From positions 1 through 64,000 of the forward strand of contig WGMR01000002.1 of the NCBI GenBank assembly GCA_016124955.1: a stretch of DNA of 64,000 nucleotides, in the 5' to 3' direction. Below the pieces are notes generated by a model. It was not told where the DNA came from and did no database searches. It saw only the letters and a program-made list of their open reading frames with translations. Position 1 is the stretch's first letter. Each line of letters starts with the position of its first letter. Position numbers and translations under genes: made by a program. The stretch is from Alphaproteobacteria bacterium. GTDB lineage: Bacteria > Pseudomonadota > Alphaproteobacteria > UBA9219 > RFNS01. Below are positions 18,429-27,570 of the stretch, piece by piece.

Positions 18429-19073
18429 CTAGCTGGCAGCGGCAACAGATTCCCACTTCGTCTGCTGCGCCTTGAGCTTGGGGTGCGAAACCAGCAAATG
18501 CCACACCACACACTGGAACGCTTCCGTATGCGGCGTAATGGTATCGCCATTCACGGTCGGCACCACGACGCAGGCATCGGCCACCTGCGCTGTAAAGCCG
18601 CCGTCGCGGCCGATAACACCGACGATGCTGGCATCCACCGCCTTCGCGAGCTGGAGCGCCGTCACGAGGTTCGGGCTGACATTCTTTTCAAGGCTGCCGC
18701 CGCCGACCGAGAAGATAAAAAGCGCATCCTTCGCGTTCAGCCTGCTGGTTTTCAGCCATTCCACGAAAACGGTTTGCCAGCCTTCATCGTTGGTGCGGGC
18801 GGTCAGCTCGGAAACATTGTCGCTCGGGGCATAGCATTCCATGTGGCACAGCTTGCGAAAATCGCACACGGCGTGTGAACTGTTGCCCGCACCGCCACCG
18901 ACGCCGAGAAAGAAAACCCGCCCGCCGCGCGAACGGACGGAAGCCAGAATATCGGCCATCTTTTCGATCGCGGCGGTATCGATGCTCTCGCAAATCTTGG
19001 TCGCGTCCGCCATATGCTGGCTGGCATAGCTGCTTGTGCCGGCATCGAGTTTCGCGGCGGTGGCTGTCGGCAT
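18429..19073 (-). CDS. gmhA: Sedoheptulose 7-phosphate isomerase (SIS domain)
   Basis: The start at 19073 has AGGGAG upstream and gives 214 residues. The SIS fold is visible in GRVFFLGVGGGAGNSSHAVCDF, DALFIFSVGGGS and the C-terminal HTEAFQCVVWHLL. It converts sedoheptulose 7-phosphate to D,D-heptose 7-phosphate, the first committed step. It heads a minus-strand group with gmhB, transaldolase and methyltransferase, convergent to the hddA-hddC run. Confidence 0.86.
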   Translation of the reverse strand: MPTATAAKLDAGTSSYASQHMADATKICESIDTAAIEKMADILASVRSRGGRVFFLGVGGGAGNSSHAVCDFRKLCHMECYAPSDNVSELTARTNDEGWQTVFVEWLKTSRLNAKDALFIFSVGGGSLEKNVSPNLVTALQLAKAVDASIVGVIGRDGGFTAQVADACVVVPTVNGDTITPHTEAFQCVVWHLLVSHPKLKAQQTKWESVAAAS

Positions 19074-19169
19074 TGGCTGACTCCCTGAAATGATTAGGTA
19101 TATGGCATAGGGATAGCACATCCGCGCTACGCGTGGGAAGTGTGCGGTGCGGGTTTTCCTTATGGTTTT

Positions 19170-19850
19170 TCAGCTATTTATGCCACCAAGCAGCGCCAGC
19201 ACATCGTCCGGGTTATCGGTGATGGTTAAAAGATCGAGGTCTTTTTCCTCGTTCAAAAGATGGGCCCGCTTGTGGTCCGCAATGAACAGCCAATTACGCA
19301 GCCCGTTCCAGTAATCGCTGCCCACGCACACAACCGGCACACGGTCCGTGATATTGGTCTGGATCAACGTGATATATTCGAACAGCTCGCTCAGCGTGCC
19401 ATAGCCGCCGGGGTAGAACACCAAGGCCCTGCTCTTGATCGCAAGCAAAAAGCGCCGCACGAAAATGAACGAGAGATCGAGCTTGTGGCTGTAAATCCTG
19501 TCCTCCACCTTCTCCTGCTCGAGGAGGCTGGCCCACAGACCGAGCGAAATGCCGCCTGCATCGAATGCACCTTTGTTGGCGGCATGCATGATCCCGGTGC
19601 CGCCGCCCGTCAAAACGGCACAACCGCGAGCCGCCACCTTGGCGGCAAGCGCGTGGCAACTTTTGTAATCCGCGCTTTCCGGCAGCGCGGAATGGGATCC
19701 GAAGAAACTGATGATGGGTTGCGTAACGCCGCCCAGCAGCGCAAGCCCGCTTTCGATCTCGGTCGCCACCTGCCCGGCGGTCCAGTCGCGGTTGCCGAAA
19801 TACTGCTGGTTACGGAGAAACGCCTTTATTTTGTCGGGGGCTTCCTGCAT
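19170..19850 (-). CDS. LOG-family (TIGR00730-type) protein
   Basis: The 226-residue Rossmann-fold protein has the LOG signature PGGYGTLSELFE and the upstream GGGTGIMHAANKGAF. The family includes nucleoside 5'-monophosphate phosphoribohydrolases once annotated as lysine decarboxylases. It is longer than plain LOG proteins, with an N-terminal extension of about 40 residues. It is one of two LOG paralogues in the window and lies between gmhA and kdsD. Substrate is not known. Confidence 0.85.
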   Translation of the reverse strand: MQEAPDKIKAFLRNQQYFGNRDWTAGQVATEIESGLALLGGVTQPIISFFGSHSALPESADYKSCHALAAKVAARGCAVLTGGGTGIMHAANKGAFDAGGISLGLWASLLEQEKVEDRIYSHKLDLSFIFVRRFLLAIKSRALVFYPGGYGTLSELFEYITLIQTNITDRVPVVCVGSDYWNGLRNWLFIADHKRAHLLNEEKDLDLLTITDNPDDVLALLGGINS

Positions 19851-19932
19851 GTTCCTGCACTGGTTATTGGCATGGCCTCATGCCATAATATCCGCAATAT
19901 ACAAGGTCCGTTGCATCCGGAAAAGGCAAGCC

Positions 19933-20919
19933 ATGAAGGCCCAGAAAACAGCGCCGCAAGCGGCCAAAGACACGCTCGCAACCGCCCGCACCGTACTGGG
20001 AGCGGAAGCCGATGCGCTGCGCGCGCTGGCTGAAACGCTTGGCGATAATTTCCGCAACGCAGTCGATATCCTGCTCGGCGTGAAGGGCCGCGTGGTCGTC
20101 TCCGGCATGGGAAAAAGCGGCCATATCGCGCGCAAGATCGCGGCCACGCTCGCGTCAACAGGCACGCCCGCGCTGTTCGTGCATCCGGGCGAAGCCAGCC
20201 ATGGCGATCTGGGCATGATCGTGAAGGAAGATGCCGTGCTCGCGCTTTCCAATTCCGGCGAAACGGCGGAACTAAGCGATCTGATTGCCTACACCCGCCG
20301 CTTCGGCATTCCGCTGATCGGCATCACACGCGGCGGCGCCAGCACGCTGGCCGAGCAAGCCGATTGCGCACTGATCCTCCCGCCGGTGCCCGAAGTGTGC
20401 CCCATGGGCCTTGCGCCCACCACATCCACAACCATGTCGCTGGCCTTGGGCGATGCGCTGGCGGTCGCGGTGATGGAATGCAAGGGTTTCAAGGCGGACG
20501 ATTACCGCAACTTCCACCCCGGCGGCAAGCTGGGCGACAGCCTGAAGCGCGTGGAAGATATCATGCACAAAGGCGCGGCGCTGCCGCTTGCGAAGCCGCA
20601 AGATACGATGGCCGAGGTTATGGTCACGATCACGGAAAAGCGTTTCGGCTGCGTCGGTGTCGTCGGCAACGATGGCAAGCTGGCCGGTATCATCACCGAC
20701 GGCGATTTGCGACGCCATATGAGCCCCGATCTGCTCGCGCGCAAGGCGGAAACGATCATGACGCGGGATCCCATGACCATCGGCCCGCGCATGCTGGCCG
20801 TGGAAGCGCTGAATGTTTTGAACGAACACAAGCGCACCAACGTCTTCGTGGTGGATGACGGCGGCAAGCCGCTCGGCATCATCCACATCCACGATCTTCT
20901 CAGGATCGGCGTGGCTTAA
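19933..20919 (+). CDS. kdsD: D-arabinose-5-phosphate isomerase
   Basis: The ATG at 19933 (preceded by AAAAGGC) gives 328 residues; the longer in-frame form overlaps the LOG gene. An N-terminal SIS domain (about 45-180; GMGKSGHIARKIA, NSGETAEL) is followed by two CBS domains (about 205-328; TMAEVMVTITEKRFGCVGVV, DGDLRRH). It isomerises ribulose 5-phosphate to arabinose 5-phosphate for Kdo synthesis. The next pathway enzyme, kdsA, is convergent and only 13 bp away. Confidence 0.95.
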   Translation: MKAQKTAPQAAKDTLATARTVLGAEADALRALAETLGDNFRNAVDILLGVKGRVVVSGMGKSGHIARKIAATLASTGTPALFVHPGEASHGDLGMIVKEDAVLALSNSGETAELSDLIAYTRRFGIPLIGITRGGASTLAEQADCALILPPVPEVCPMGLAPTTSTTMSLALGDALAVAVMECKGFKADDYRNFHPGGKLGDSLKRVEDIMHKGAALPLAKPQDTMAEVMVTITEKRFGCVGVVGNDGKLAGIITDGDLRRHMSPDLLARKAETIMTRDPMTIGPRMLAVEALNVLNEHKRTNVFVVDDGGKPLGIIHIHDLLRIGVA

Positions 20920-20932
20920 CAACCAACCCGAT

Positions 20933-21778
20933 TTATTGTTTGGCTTTTGCAACCCTATCAAACGCCATCAGCGTTTCGAGCAAAGCGGGCAACTGTTTCA
21001 ACGGCACCATGTTGGGGCCGTCGGACGGCGCCTTGTCCGGGTTTTCGTGAGTTTCGATGAACACCGCGGCGACGCCAACGGCCACGGCCGCGCGCGCCAG
21101 CACGGGCACGAATTCGCGCTGCCCGCCGCTTGTGGTTCCCTGCCCGCCCGGCTGCTGCACCGAATGGGTAGCGTCGAACACGATGGGATAGCCCGTTTCT
21201 GCCATGATCGGCAGCGAACGCATGTCCGATACAAGCGTGTTGTAGCCAAAGCTCGCGCCACGCTCGGTCAGCAAAATGTTTTCGTTGCCGGTGGATGCCA
21301 GCTTGGCGGCTACGTTCTTCATGTCCCACGGCGCCAGAAACTGTCCCTTCTTCACGTTCACGACCTTGCCCGTATTCGCTGCCGCGATCAGCAAATCGGT
21401 CTGCCGGCAAAGAAAGGCGGGAATTTGCAGAACGTCCACCGCCTCGGCGGCTTCGGCGCATTGCGGAATTTCGTGCACGTCGGTCAAAACCGGCAAGCCT
21501 CTTTTTTCCCGCACCTCGGCCAGAATGGGCAGCGCGGCTTCAAGCCCGATGCCGCGCGCGCTGTTGCTTGATGTGCGGTTGGCCTTGTCGAACGAAGTTT
21601 TATAAATCAGGTTGATACCGAGTTTGGCGGCAAGCTCGGCCAGCGCCGCGCTCATTTCCAATGCATGCGCGCGCGATTCAAGCGCGCAAGGGCCTGCGAT
21701 GACGGTCAGCGGCAAATCGTTGCCGATCGTGATCGCCCCGCCCGGTTTCGGCACCTTCACATGAATGGGCTTGGTCAT
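20933..21778 (-). CDS. kdsA: 3-deoxy-8-phosphooctulonate synthase
   Basis: This is Kdo-8-phosphate synthase, 281 residues. [36 protein letters not shown] and the [13 protein letters not shown] stretch with metal-binding residues are typical. It condenses arabinose 5-phosphate and PEP. The start overlaps the pssA stop by 4 bp, so it is coupled to phospholipid genes psd and pssA. The N-terminal extension in the longest frame is antisense noise. Confidence 0.96.
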   Translation of the reverse strand: MTKPIHVKVPKPGGAITIGNDLPLTVIAGPCALESRAHALEMSAALAELAAKLGINLIYKTSFDKANRTSSNSARGIGLEAALPILAEVREKRGLPVLTDVHEIPQCAEAAEAVDVLQIPAFLCRQTDLLIAAANTGKVVNVKKGQFLAPWDMKNVAAKLASTGNENILLTERGASFGYNTLVSDMRSLPIMAETGYPIVFDATHSVQQPGGQGTTSGGQREFVPVLARAAVAVGVAAVFIETHENPDKAPSDGPNMVPLKQLPALLETLMAFDRVAKAKQ

Positions 21779-22551
21779 AGCTTTTCCTGCTGCGCGTCTT
21801 CGGTCTGGCGGTATTGCCACCAGCTTACCGGCAAACTTACGGCATAGGCAATGCCGAGCAGCCCGAGCGTCACCCACGTGTTGCTGACAAGCGCGGCCGC
21901 CACCAGCGCGGCGGCGAACATAATGGGCACGATCCAGCTGCGCGGCACCCGTCTGCCCTTCAGCGCATAGGTCGGCAAGCGGCTTACCATCAGCCCGCCG
22001 ATCAGTATGGTCCAGGCCGCAATAACGATGGGCGCATGCATCCATTCATCGCCCAGCACGAAGCTCCAGGCCAGCGGCAAAAGCGCAAGCGAAGCGCCCG
22101 CCGGCGTCGGCACGCCCACGAAATAGGCTTTCTTCCACACCTCGGTTTCCTTGTCTTCCAGCATGGTGTTGAAGCGCGCGAGCCGCATGGCGGCGCAAAC
22201 GACGAAAATCAGCACGGCGATCCAGCCGAGCCCGCCGCTTGGCTCCAGCGCCCATAAATACATGATCAGCGCGGGCGCGATGCCAAAGCTTACAAGATCG
22301 GAAAGGCTGTCCAGCTCGGCGCCGAACTTGCTTGAAGTATTGAGCATGCGCGCGACCCGGCCATCGAGCACATCGAAAATAGCCGCGATAACCACGGCGA
22401 TGATCGCCGCCTGCCAGCGTTCGTTCAACGCAAAGCGTATCGCGCTTAGCCCCGCGCAAAGCGAAAGCAAAGTCAGAATGTTCGGGATCAGCCGCGTTAA
22501 CGGCAATTCCGGCAACGGCTTGCGCGGCGGTTTCTGAAATGAATCGGACAT
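21775..22551 (-). CDS. pssA: CDP-diacylglycerol-serine O-phosphatidyltransferase
   Basis: The 258-residue membrane enzyme has the CDP-alcohol phosphotransferase motif in [27 protein letters not shown] (D-G-x2-A-R...G-x3-D-x3-D) and about seven hydrophobic segments. It makes phosphatidylserine, which the upstream Psd decarboxylates. The start is the ATG one base into the psd stop (TGATG); its stop overlaps kdsA. Confidence 0.95.
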   Translation of the reverse strand: MSDSFQKPPRKPLPELPLTRLIPNILTLLSLCAGLSAIRFALNERWQAAIIAVVIAAIFDVLDGRVARMLNTSSKFGAELDSLSDLVSFGIAPALIMYLWALEPSGGLGWIAVLIFVVCAAMRLARFNTMLEDKETEVWKKAYFVGVPTPAGASLALLPLAWSFVLGDEWMHAPIVIAAWTILIGGLMVSRLPTYALKGRRVPRSWIVPIMFAAALVAAALVSNTWVTLGLLGIAYAVSLPVSWWQYRQTEDAQQEKL

Positions 22552-23252
22552 CAGCGTTCCTCTGCCATGCGGGCCGGTTCCGTGCCAGCGCAATCGGCCA
22601 ATACGGTTTCGCCGCCCAACACATATTGCCCCACCGCAACCAGCGGCGCCATCCCTTGCGGCAGGTATAAATCGACCCGGCTGCCGAAACGGATAAGGCC
22701 GTAACGCTCCCCCGCCTTCACCGCCTGCCCCACCTTCACGTCACATACGATGCGGCGCGCGATGTAACCGGCGATCTGCACGACCGCGATATCGCGGCCC
22801 GCCCCGGCATGGTCGCCCGCAAGCGTGATACGCAGCGCGTTGCGTTCGTTATCTTCGCTGGCTTTATCATGCGCGGCATGCAGGAACTTGCCGAAATGAT
22901 AATCCTCCGCCTCCACCGTGCCATCGGCGGGGATGCGGTTGATATGGACGTCGAAAACGCTCAGAAAAATGCTGATCCGCGCCCGCTCCCCCTCCATGCC
23001 AAGCGCAGCGGGTGGCCTGGCGGGTTCGATCTTCACCACGCGGCCATCGCCGGGGCTGACAAGCAGCCCCGCGCGCACAGGCGTATGCCGCGCCGGGTCG
23101 CGGAAGAAATATGCACACCACAGCGTGAACACGCTGCCGAACACGAAGAACGGCCAGCCCAGAAATGAAATCAAGCCGGTAGCCGCCGCGAATCCGGCGA
23201 TAAAAACCCAGCCCGCGCGATGGATCGGAGGTATAGGAAAAAAGCTGTTCAT
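22551..23252 (-). CDS. psd: Phosphatidylserine decarboxylase proenzyme (short type)
   Basis: The ATG at 23252 with GGAGCG upstream gives 233 residues, the short (Psd-A) length. Two N-terminal hydrophobic segments precede FFRDPAR, VSPGDGRV, SVFDVHINR and the self-cleavage site GS in RFGSRVDLYLP. Cleavage before Ser would create the pyruvoyl group. It forms phosphatidylethanolamine in the inner membrane and heads the psd-pssA-kdsA operon. Confidence 0.95.
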   Translation of the reverse strand: MNSFFPIPPIHRAGWVFIAGFAAATGLISFLGWPFFVFGSVFTLWCAYFFRDPARHTPVRAGLLVSPGDGRVVKIEPARPPAALGMEGERARISIFLSVFDVHINRIPADGTVEAEDYHFGKFLHAAHDKASEDNERNALRITLAGDHAGAGRDIAVVQIAGYIARRIVCDVKVGQAVKAGERYGLIRFGSRVDLYLPQGMAPLVAVGQYVLGGETVLADCAGTEPARMAEER

Positions 23253-23379
23253 CAAGAAAGCGCTCCAATGCTTTGATTTATAAGAATATTGGTTAAAATG
23301 TCCAGCGGCAAATAACCTTAATTTAAACAAGAAATCTTATAGTTACCTGTAGGCAACCTCATTCCGTATCCGTTTAGTC

Positions 23380-23775
23380 ATGCAGCAGATCGATCTCAAA
23401 GCCATCGACCAGTTTATCGAAGCCTTCCCGCCGGGCATCCAGCTGCGCGACGGCATGTTCGAAATCGAAGGCGTTTATTTCCACTTCACGCGCGAAGCTG
23501 TGGGCGAAGACACGGCACTGTGTTTTACCGCCACGCTCGGCTACCTGCCCTTCACGATTGAATCGCTAAGCAAGCGCATGGAGCTGCAAGCCATTTTTCT
23601 GGCCGCCAATCTGCTGGAGCGCGCCCGTTTCTGGATCGATACGCAACAATTCCTGCAAGTTGAATACAAGGTCACCACGCAGCAACCGGCGGATAACGAA
23701 GAGATCCTTTATCAGTTCCTTACATTCTATCAACAGGCGCAGCCATTCTTGCGGCTGGTCGGTGAGCGCCTGTAG
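23380..23775 (+). CDS. Small acidic protein of unknown function
   Basis: A 131-residue protein shows no recognised family. It is soluble, acidic and alternates strands and helices, with GIQLRDGMFEIEGVYFHFT at the front and a long helical tail (IFLAANLLERARFW...FLTFYQQAQPF). The outline loosely recalls small CesT/YbjN-type chaperone folds, but this is a guess. No clear ribosome-binding site is present. Its 3' end overlaps the convergent gene by 56 bp. Confidence 0.55.
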   Translation: MQQIDLKAIDQFIEAFPPGIQLRDGMFEIEGVYFHFTREAVGEDTALCFTATLGYLPFTIESLSKRMELQAIFLAANLLERARFWIDTQQFLQVEYKVTTQQPADNEEILYQFLTFYQQAQPFLRLVGERL

Positions 23776-24667
23776 CCCCGAGCGTCCCGACATCCGGCAG
23801 CATCTGCCCCGGTAACAATTTTTCCGTCGCGCCCTCATAATATTTCAAGCCCTGCATCGCTTCCAGCACATGCGCCGCCGTCCCGTCCGTGAAATGCACG
23901 GCATAATTTCCGCGGTCACCCGTGATGCCGCCGGTGATACGTGGCGGCATCATCACCTTAACGCCTTTCGGCGGTGCGAGCCGCAACCCGAAATGATCAC
24001 GCATCACCAGCTTGGCCCCGTCATCCAGAAGATCGATCCGCGCCTCCTTTCCCTTTTCCCACGCATCCAGCGCGGGCGCGATATGCCAATAACCTTCCCT
24101 GTCCACGGCGGCGGCACCGGCAAGCTGCCCTTCCACATAAAATTGCACCCAGCGTCCCAGCGGCGCGCGTCCGAAAACATCGCGCACTTTACCGCCCGCG
24201 ACATGAATGAAATCGATGACCGGGCGTTCGGCCTGCTTCGCGTTGCCGCGCACGCCGCGCAGCCCGTGGCCACGGTCATGGATAAAACAGGTGGGCACCG
24301 CCTCCGTCTTCAGGCAAATCAAATGCTGCTCATACGGCACGGCCGCGGCTTCGCCCGCATCGCGCCATTGCAACGAAAGCAAAAACGGCCATTCCTTTGG
24401 CGCATCCACATGCAAGCTCCAATGGCTGCTGTAAATGACGTTGACGGAAGCCAGAACATCTTTGCCGCGTTGCAACGTAACCACGGTGCCGGGGGAAGAT
24501 GTGCCGGAAAGCGCCATCCCTTCAGCCGTCAGCGCAATGCGTGTCAGGGCGTTGGCGGCGGCGGGGCCATCCTCGCCCTCATCTGGCCGGGCAAACAGGA
24601 TCAGGGCGGCCAAAAGCGCAACCAAAGCGGCGGCGGCAAGCAGGAATTTCGGTTCAGGTGTTTTCAT
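23720..24667 (-). CDS. Membrane-anchored secreted protein of unknown function
   Basis: The 315-residue protein has one N-terminal hydrophobic segment (about 8-27), probably an uncleaved anchor, then an extracytoplasmic region with beta-rich repeats such as GMALSGTSSPGTVVTLQRG. This resembles the Ig-like repeat seen before LysM domains, but no LysM is visible. Two Cys (LICLKTEAVPTCF) could form a disulfide. It overlaps the convergent 131-residue gene by 56 bp. Function unknown. Confidence 0.65.
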   Translation of the reverse strand: MKTPEPKFLLAAAALVALLAALILFARPDEGEDGPAAANALTRIALTAEGMALSGTSSPGTVVTLQRGKDVLASVNVIYSSHWSLHVDAPKEWPFLLSLQWRDAGEAAAVPYEQHLICLKTEAVPTCFIHDRGHGLRGVRGNAKQAERPVIDFIHVAGGKVRDVFGRAPLGRWVQFYVEGQLAGAAAVDREGYWHIAPALDAWEKGKEARIDLLDDGAKLVMRDHFGLRLAPPKGVKVMMPPRITGGITGDRGNYAVHFTDGTAAHVLEAMQGLKYYEGATEKLLPGQMLPDVGTLGATGAHRPAARMAAPVDRM

Positions 24668-24763
24668 GCGGTATCCAAAGATCTGGCCGGACGATAGAAT
24701 ATTTTAACTTTTTTTGACATATCCTTTATGATCGTCCCGTTTCCATCCCATTAGGCCAGCGCT

Positions 24764-25345
24764 GTGTCCGTTCTGAATCTTTGCGTCTATTGCGGGTCCG
24801 CCAACCGCATCGCCGAAAAATACAAGCTCGGCGTGGCCGATGTCGGTAAGCTGCTCGCGGAACAGAATATTCGCGTTATCTATGGCGGCGCGCGCACCGG
24901 GCTTATGGGCATCCTTGCGGATTCGGTGCTCGAAGCCGGCGGAAAGGTCATGGGCATCATCCCGCAAGCGGTGGCCGAACATGAAATGCAGCACACCGGC
25001 CTGACCGAACTTGAAGTGGTCGATACGCTTCACACACGCAAGCAAGCGATGTTCGACCGCAGCGATGCATTCCTGATCCTGCCAGGCGGGCTCGGCACGC
25101 TCGATGAGCTGTTCGAAATCATGACGTGGAAGCAGCTCGGTATGCACAACAAGCATATCATCATCTACAACATGCACGGTTTCTGGAAACCGCTGCAGGC
25201 GATGGTCGATCATATCGTCGCCCACAACTTCGCGCCCGTCAGCCACCGCACGCTGTACTGCATGGTCAGCAGCATGGGCGAACTGTTAACGGAACTGGGG
25301 CGCGATCGCGACCCGTTCCTTGACCCGAACAAGAAGTGGTTGTAG
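24764..25345 (+). CDS. LOG-family cytokinin riboside 5'-monophosphate phosphoribohydrolase-like
   Basis: The 193-residue protein is a standard-length LOG protein with CVYCGSANR, YGGARTGLMG and LPGGLGTLDELFE. Members release the free base from nucleoside monophosphates. The start codon is GTG; an ATG is absent nearby. It is upstream of icd but separated by 53 bp, so linkage to icd is uncertain. Confidence 0.92.
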   Translation: MSVLNLCVYCGSANRIAEKYKLGVADVGKLLAEQNIRVIYGGARTGLMGILADSVLEAGGKVMGIIPQAVAEHEMQHTGLTELEVVDTLHTRKQAMFDRSDAFLILPGGLGTLDELFEIMTWKQLGMHNKHIIIYNMHGFWKPLQAMVDHIVAHNFAPVSHRTLYCMVSSMGELLTELGRDRDPFLDPNKKWL

Positions 25346-25398
25346 CTCATTAAGTCCGTCCTGCGCCCGCCCAACACCACCCCCGGAAGGATGCTCCC

Positions 25399-26613
25399 AT
25401 GGCCAAGATCAAGGTAAAGAACCCGCTTGTCGAGATCGACGGTGATGAAATGACCCGCATCATCTGGCAGATGATCAAGGATTGGCTGATCCTCCCCTAC
25501 CTCGATATCGACCTGAAGTATTTCGATCTCGGCATCGAAAAGCGCGATGCAACCGACGACAAAATCACGATCGAAGCGGCGGAAGCCATCAAGCAGCACG
25601 GTGTCGGCGTCAAATGCGCCACCATTACGCCGGACGAAGGGCGGGTGAAGGAATTCGGCCTTAAAAAGATGTGGAAATCGCCCAACGGCACGATCCGCAA
25701 CATCCTCAACGGCACCGTGTTCCGCGAACCTATCCTCGCCAAGAACGTGCCGCATTACGTGCCGGGCTGGACCAAGCCCATCGTCATCGCCCGCCACGCC
25801 TTCGGCGATCAATACAAGGCCACCGATTTCAAGGTTCCCGGCCCCGGCACGCTGACCATGACCTACGCGCCCGATGGCGGCGGTGAAGCCGTGACGTACG
25901 ATGTGCATACATTCAAATCCGGCGGCGGCGTCGCGCTCGGCATGTACAACGAAGATGCGTCAATCCGCGGCTTCGCCAGTTCCTGCTTCACCTACGGGCT
26001 CATGCGCGGCCTGTCTGTCTATCTTTCCACCAAAAACACCATCCTTAAGGCCTATGACGGCCGCTTCAAGGATCTGTTCGCGGAAGTCTATGAAAAAGAC
26101 TTCAAGGCAAAATACGAAGCCGCCGGGCTGGCCTATGAACATCGCCTGATCGACGATATGGTGGCGCAGGCGCTGCGCGGCGATGGCGGCTATCTATGGG
26201 CCTGCAAGAACTACGACGGCGACGTGCAATCGGATTCCGTGGCGCAGGGTTTCGGCTCGCTCGGCCTCATGACCTCCGTGCTGCTCTCGCCCGATGGCAA
26301 ATATGTGGAAACCGAAGCGGCGCACGGCACCGTCACCCGCCATTTCCGCGAACATCAGAAGGGCAACGAAACATCGACCAACCCGATCGCATCCATCTTC
26401 GCATGGACACAGGGCCTGATCTATCGCGGCCGGTTCGATAACACGCCTGATTTGGTAAAGTTCGCGGAAACGCTGGAACGCGTCTGCATCGAAACCGTTG
26501 AAGCCGGCTTCATGACCAAGGATCTCGCGCTGCTGGTCGGCCCCGGCCAAAAGTGGATGAACACCAAGGCTTTCCTTGAGAAAATCAGCACAAACCTGAA
26601 GGCCGCGCTCTAA
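25399..26613 (+). CDS. icd: Isocitrate dehydrogenase, NADP-dependent
   Basis: This 404-residue enzyme of the TCA cycle carries [22 protein letters not shown], KTIxxK-type substrate residues, [20 protein letters not shown] and [17 protein letters not shown]. It belongs to the eukaryote-like homodimeric NADP class usual in Alphaproteobacteria. GGAAGG precedes the ATG; another ATG at 25391 is out of frame. Confidence 0.97.
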   Translation: MAKIKVKNPLVEIDGDEMTRIIWQMIKDWLILPYLDIDLKYFDLGIEKRDATDDKITIEAAEAIKQHGVGVKCATITPDEGRVKEFGLKKMWKSPNGTIRNILNGTVFREPILAKNVPHYVPGWTKPIVIARHAFGDQYKATDFKVPGPGTLTMTYAPDGGGEAVTYDVHTFKSGGGVALGMYNEDASIRGFASSCFTYGLMRGLSVYLSTKNTILKAYDGRFKDLFAEVYEKDFKAKYEAAGLAYEHRLIDDMVAQALRGDGGYLWACKNYDGDVQSDSVAQGFGSLGLMTSVLLSPDGKYVETEAAHGTVTRHFREHQKGNETSTNPIASIFAWTQGLIYRGRFDNTPDLVKFAETLERVCIETVEAGFMTKDLALLVGPGQKWMNTKAFLEKISTNLKAAL

Positions 26614-26660
26614 GCCCGGCGCCGCGAAGCCGCCTTACGTGCCTTGAGGGCGGAGTAAGC

Positions 26661-27170
26661 CTATGCGTCCGTTTCTTCGCCGTCACGGCGGCGCAGACGG
26701 CTGAAATTCTGGTAGGCGGCACGGGCATGGTCCGTGCAGTAAGGCAACCCTTCATAGGCGGCGCAGCCGCAAAAACGAAAATCGGGCGAACGCGGGTCGC
26801 CGATCGGCCAGCGGCACTGCCGCTCCCCGGATTTCAGCGGCGTCACGGATGTCGCCGGGCGCTTTTCCTGATCGATCGAAACCCGGTTGATGGCGGAAGG
26901 CTGGTTCGCCTTGTTCGGCGGCGCGGGCGGCATCGGCAGCGCGCGCAGCATCACCTTTTTCGGCATGGTGCGGGCAGCGGGCGATTTGGCATTTACGGCC
27001 TTGTCGTCACGCTTGATGGGCGAAGGGCGGCCGGAAAGCTTTAGGCGGTGCGCCTTGCCGATCACGGCGTTGCGCGTCAGGCCACCAAGGCGCTTGGCAA
27101 TTTCGCTGGCGCTATAGCCGTTGCCCCACATGTCTTTGAGCATCTGAATCTTTTGCTCGGTCCATGTCAT
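26661..27170 (-). CDS. gcrA: GcrA cell cycle regulator
   Basis: The ATG at 27170 with GGGGAG upstream gives 169 residues; the longer in-frame form runs through the promoter. The N-terminus MTWTEQKIQMLKDMW...SASEIAKRLGG...TRNAVIGKAHRLKL is the GcrA DNA-binding helix-turn-helix. The C-terminus has CRWPIGDPRSPDFRFCG. GcrA works with sigma70 at promoters methylated by CcrM at GANTC. Two such sites lie about 110 bp upstream. Confidence 0.95.
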   Translation of the reverse strand: MTWTEQKIQMLKDMWGNGYSASEIAKRLGGLTRNAVIGKAHRLKLSGRPSPIKRDDKAVNAKSPAARTMPKKVMLRALPMPPAPPNKANQPSAINRVSIDQEKRPATSVTPLKSGERQCRWPIGDPRSPDFRFCGCAAYEGLPYCTDHARAAYQNFSRLRRRDGEETDA

Positions 27171-27570
27171 CGAATACGCTCCCCCAGAAATAGGCCCCAA
27201 GGATATGGGGCATGATGGCTTGCCGGAACCGGCTGTGAAAGGTACGAAAACGGCGCCCGTCATAACCGGATATGCCGAATCGTAGCGATTCTATTCATTT
27301 CGAGCCCAAGATGTTGTGCCCGAAGCCAAGGTTAATACCAGATGAGCGGAAGACGTTCCAGTCCCGTTTCGAAGTTATCCACTGAAATTATTGGGTCTTT
27401 TGTGACACTTTCCGACGCAGCGGCAACGCAGATCATCCAGCTGCATTCATGGTTAAGCATAGCCACAGAAATACATGGAAAATCTGGAAGTTTTTTGCCG
27501 GAAACATTGCTTTCACCCCGGCTATATGAGAGTTTCCGCGCGCAAAACATTTTATTGATTCATAAGAAAA
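27171..27570. other. Intergenic region between gcrA and the HD-hydrolase gene
   Basis: These 400 bp hold the gcrA promoter side, including the paired GANTC sites, and then AT-richer sequence. A plus-strand 88-codon frame (27342-27608) and a minus-strand 72-codon frame (27332-27550) are open here. Neither has a family signature or a good ribosome-binding site, and they overlap each other, so I did not call a gene. Confidence 0.5.
27277..27291. promoter_or_regulatory. Paired GANTC (CcrM) methylation sites upstream of gcrA
   Basis: GAATC (27277-27281) and GATTC (27287-27291) form an inverted repeat, GAATCG-TAG-CGATTC, about 107-121 bp upstream of the gcrA start. CcrM methylates GANTC in Alphaproteobacteria, and methylation state is known to tune gcrA-class promoters. 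Function here is inferred. Confidence 0.55.
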
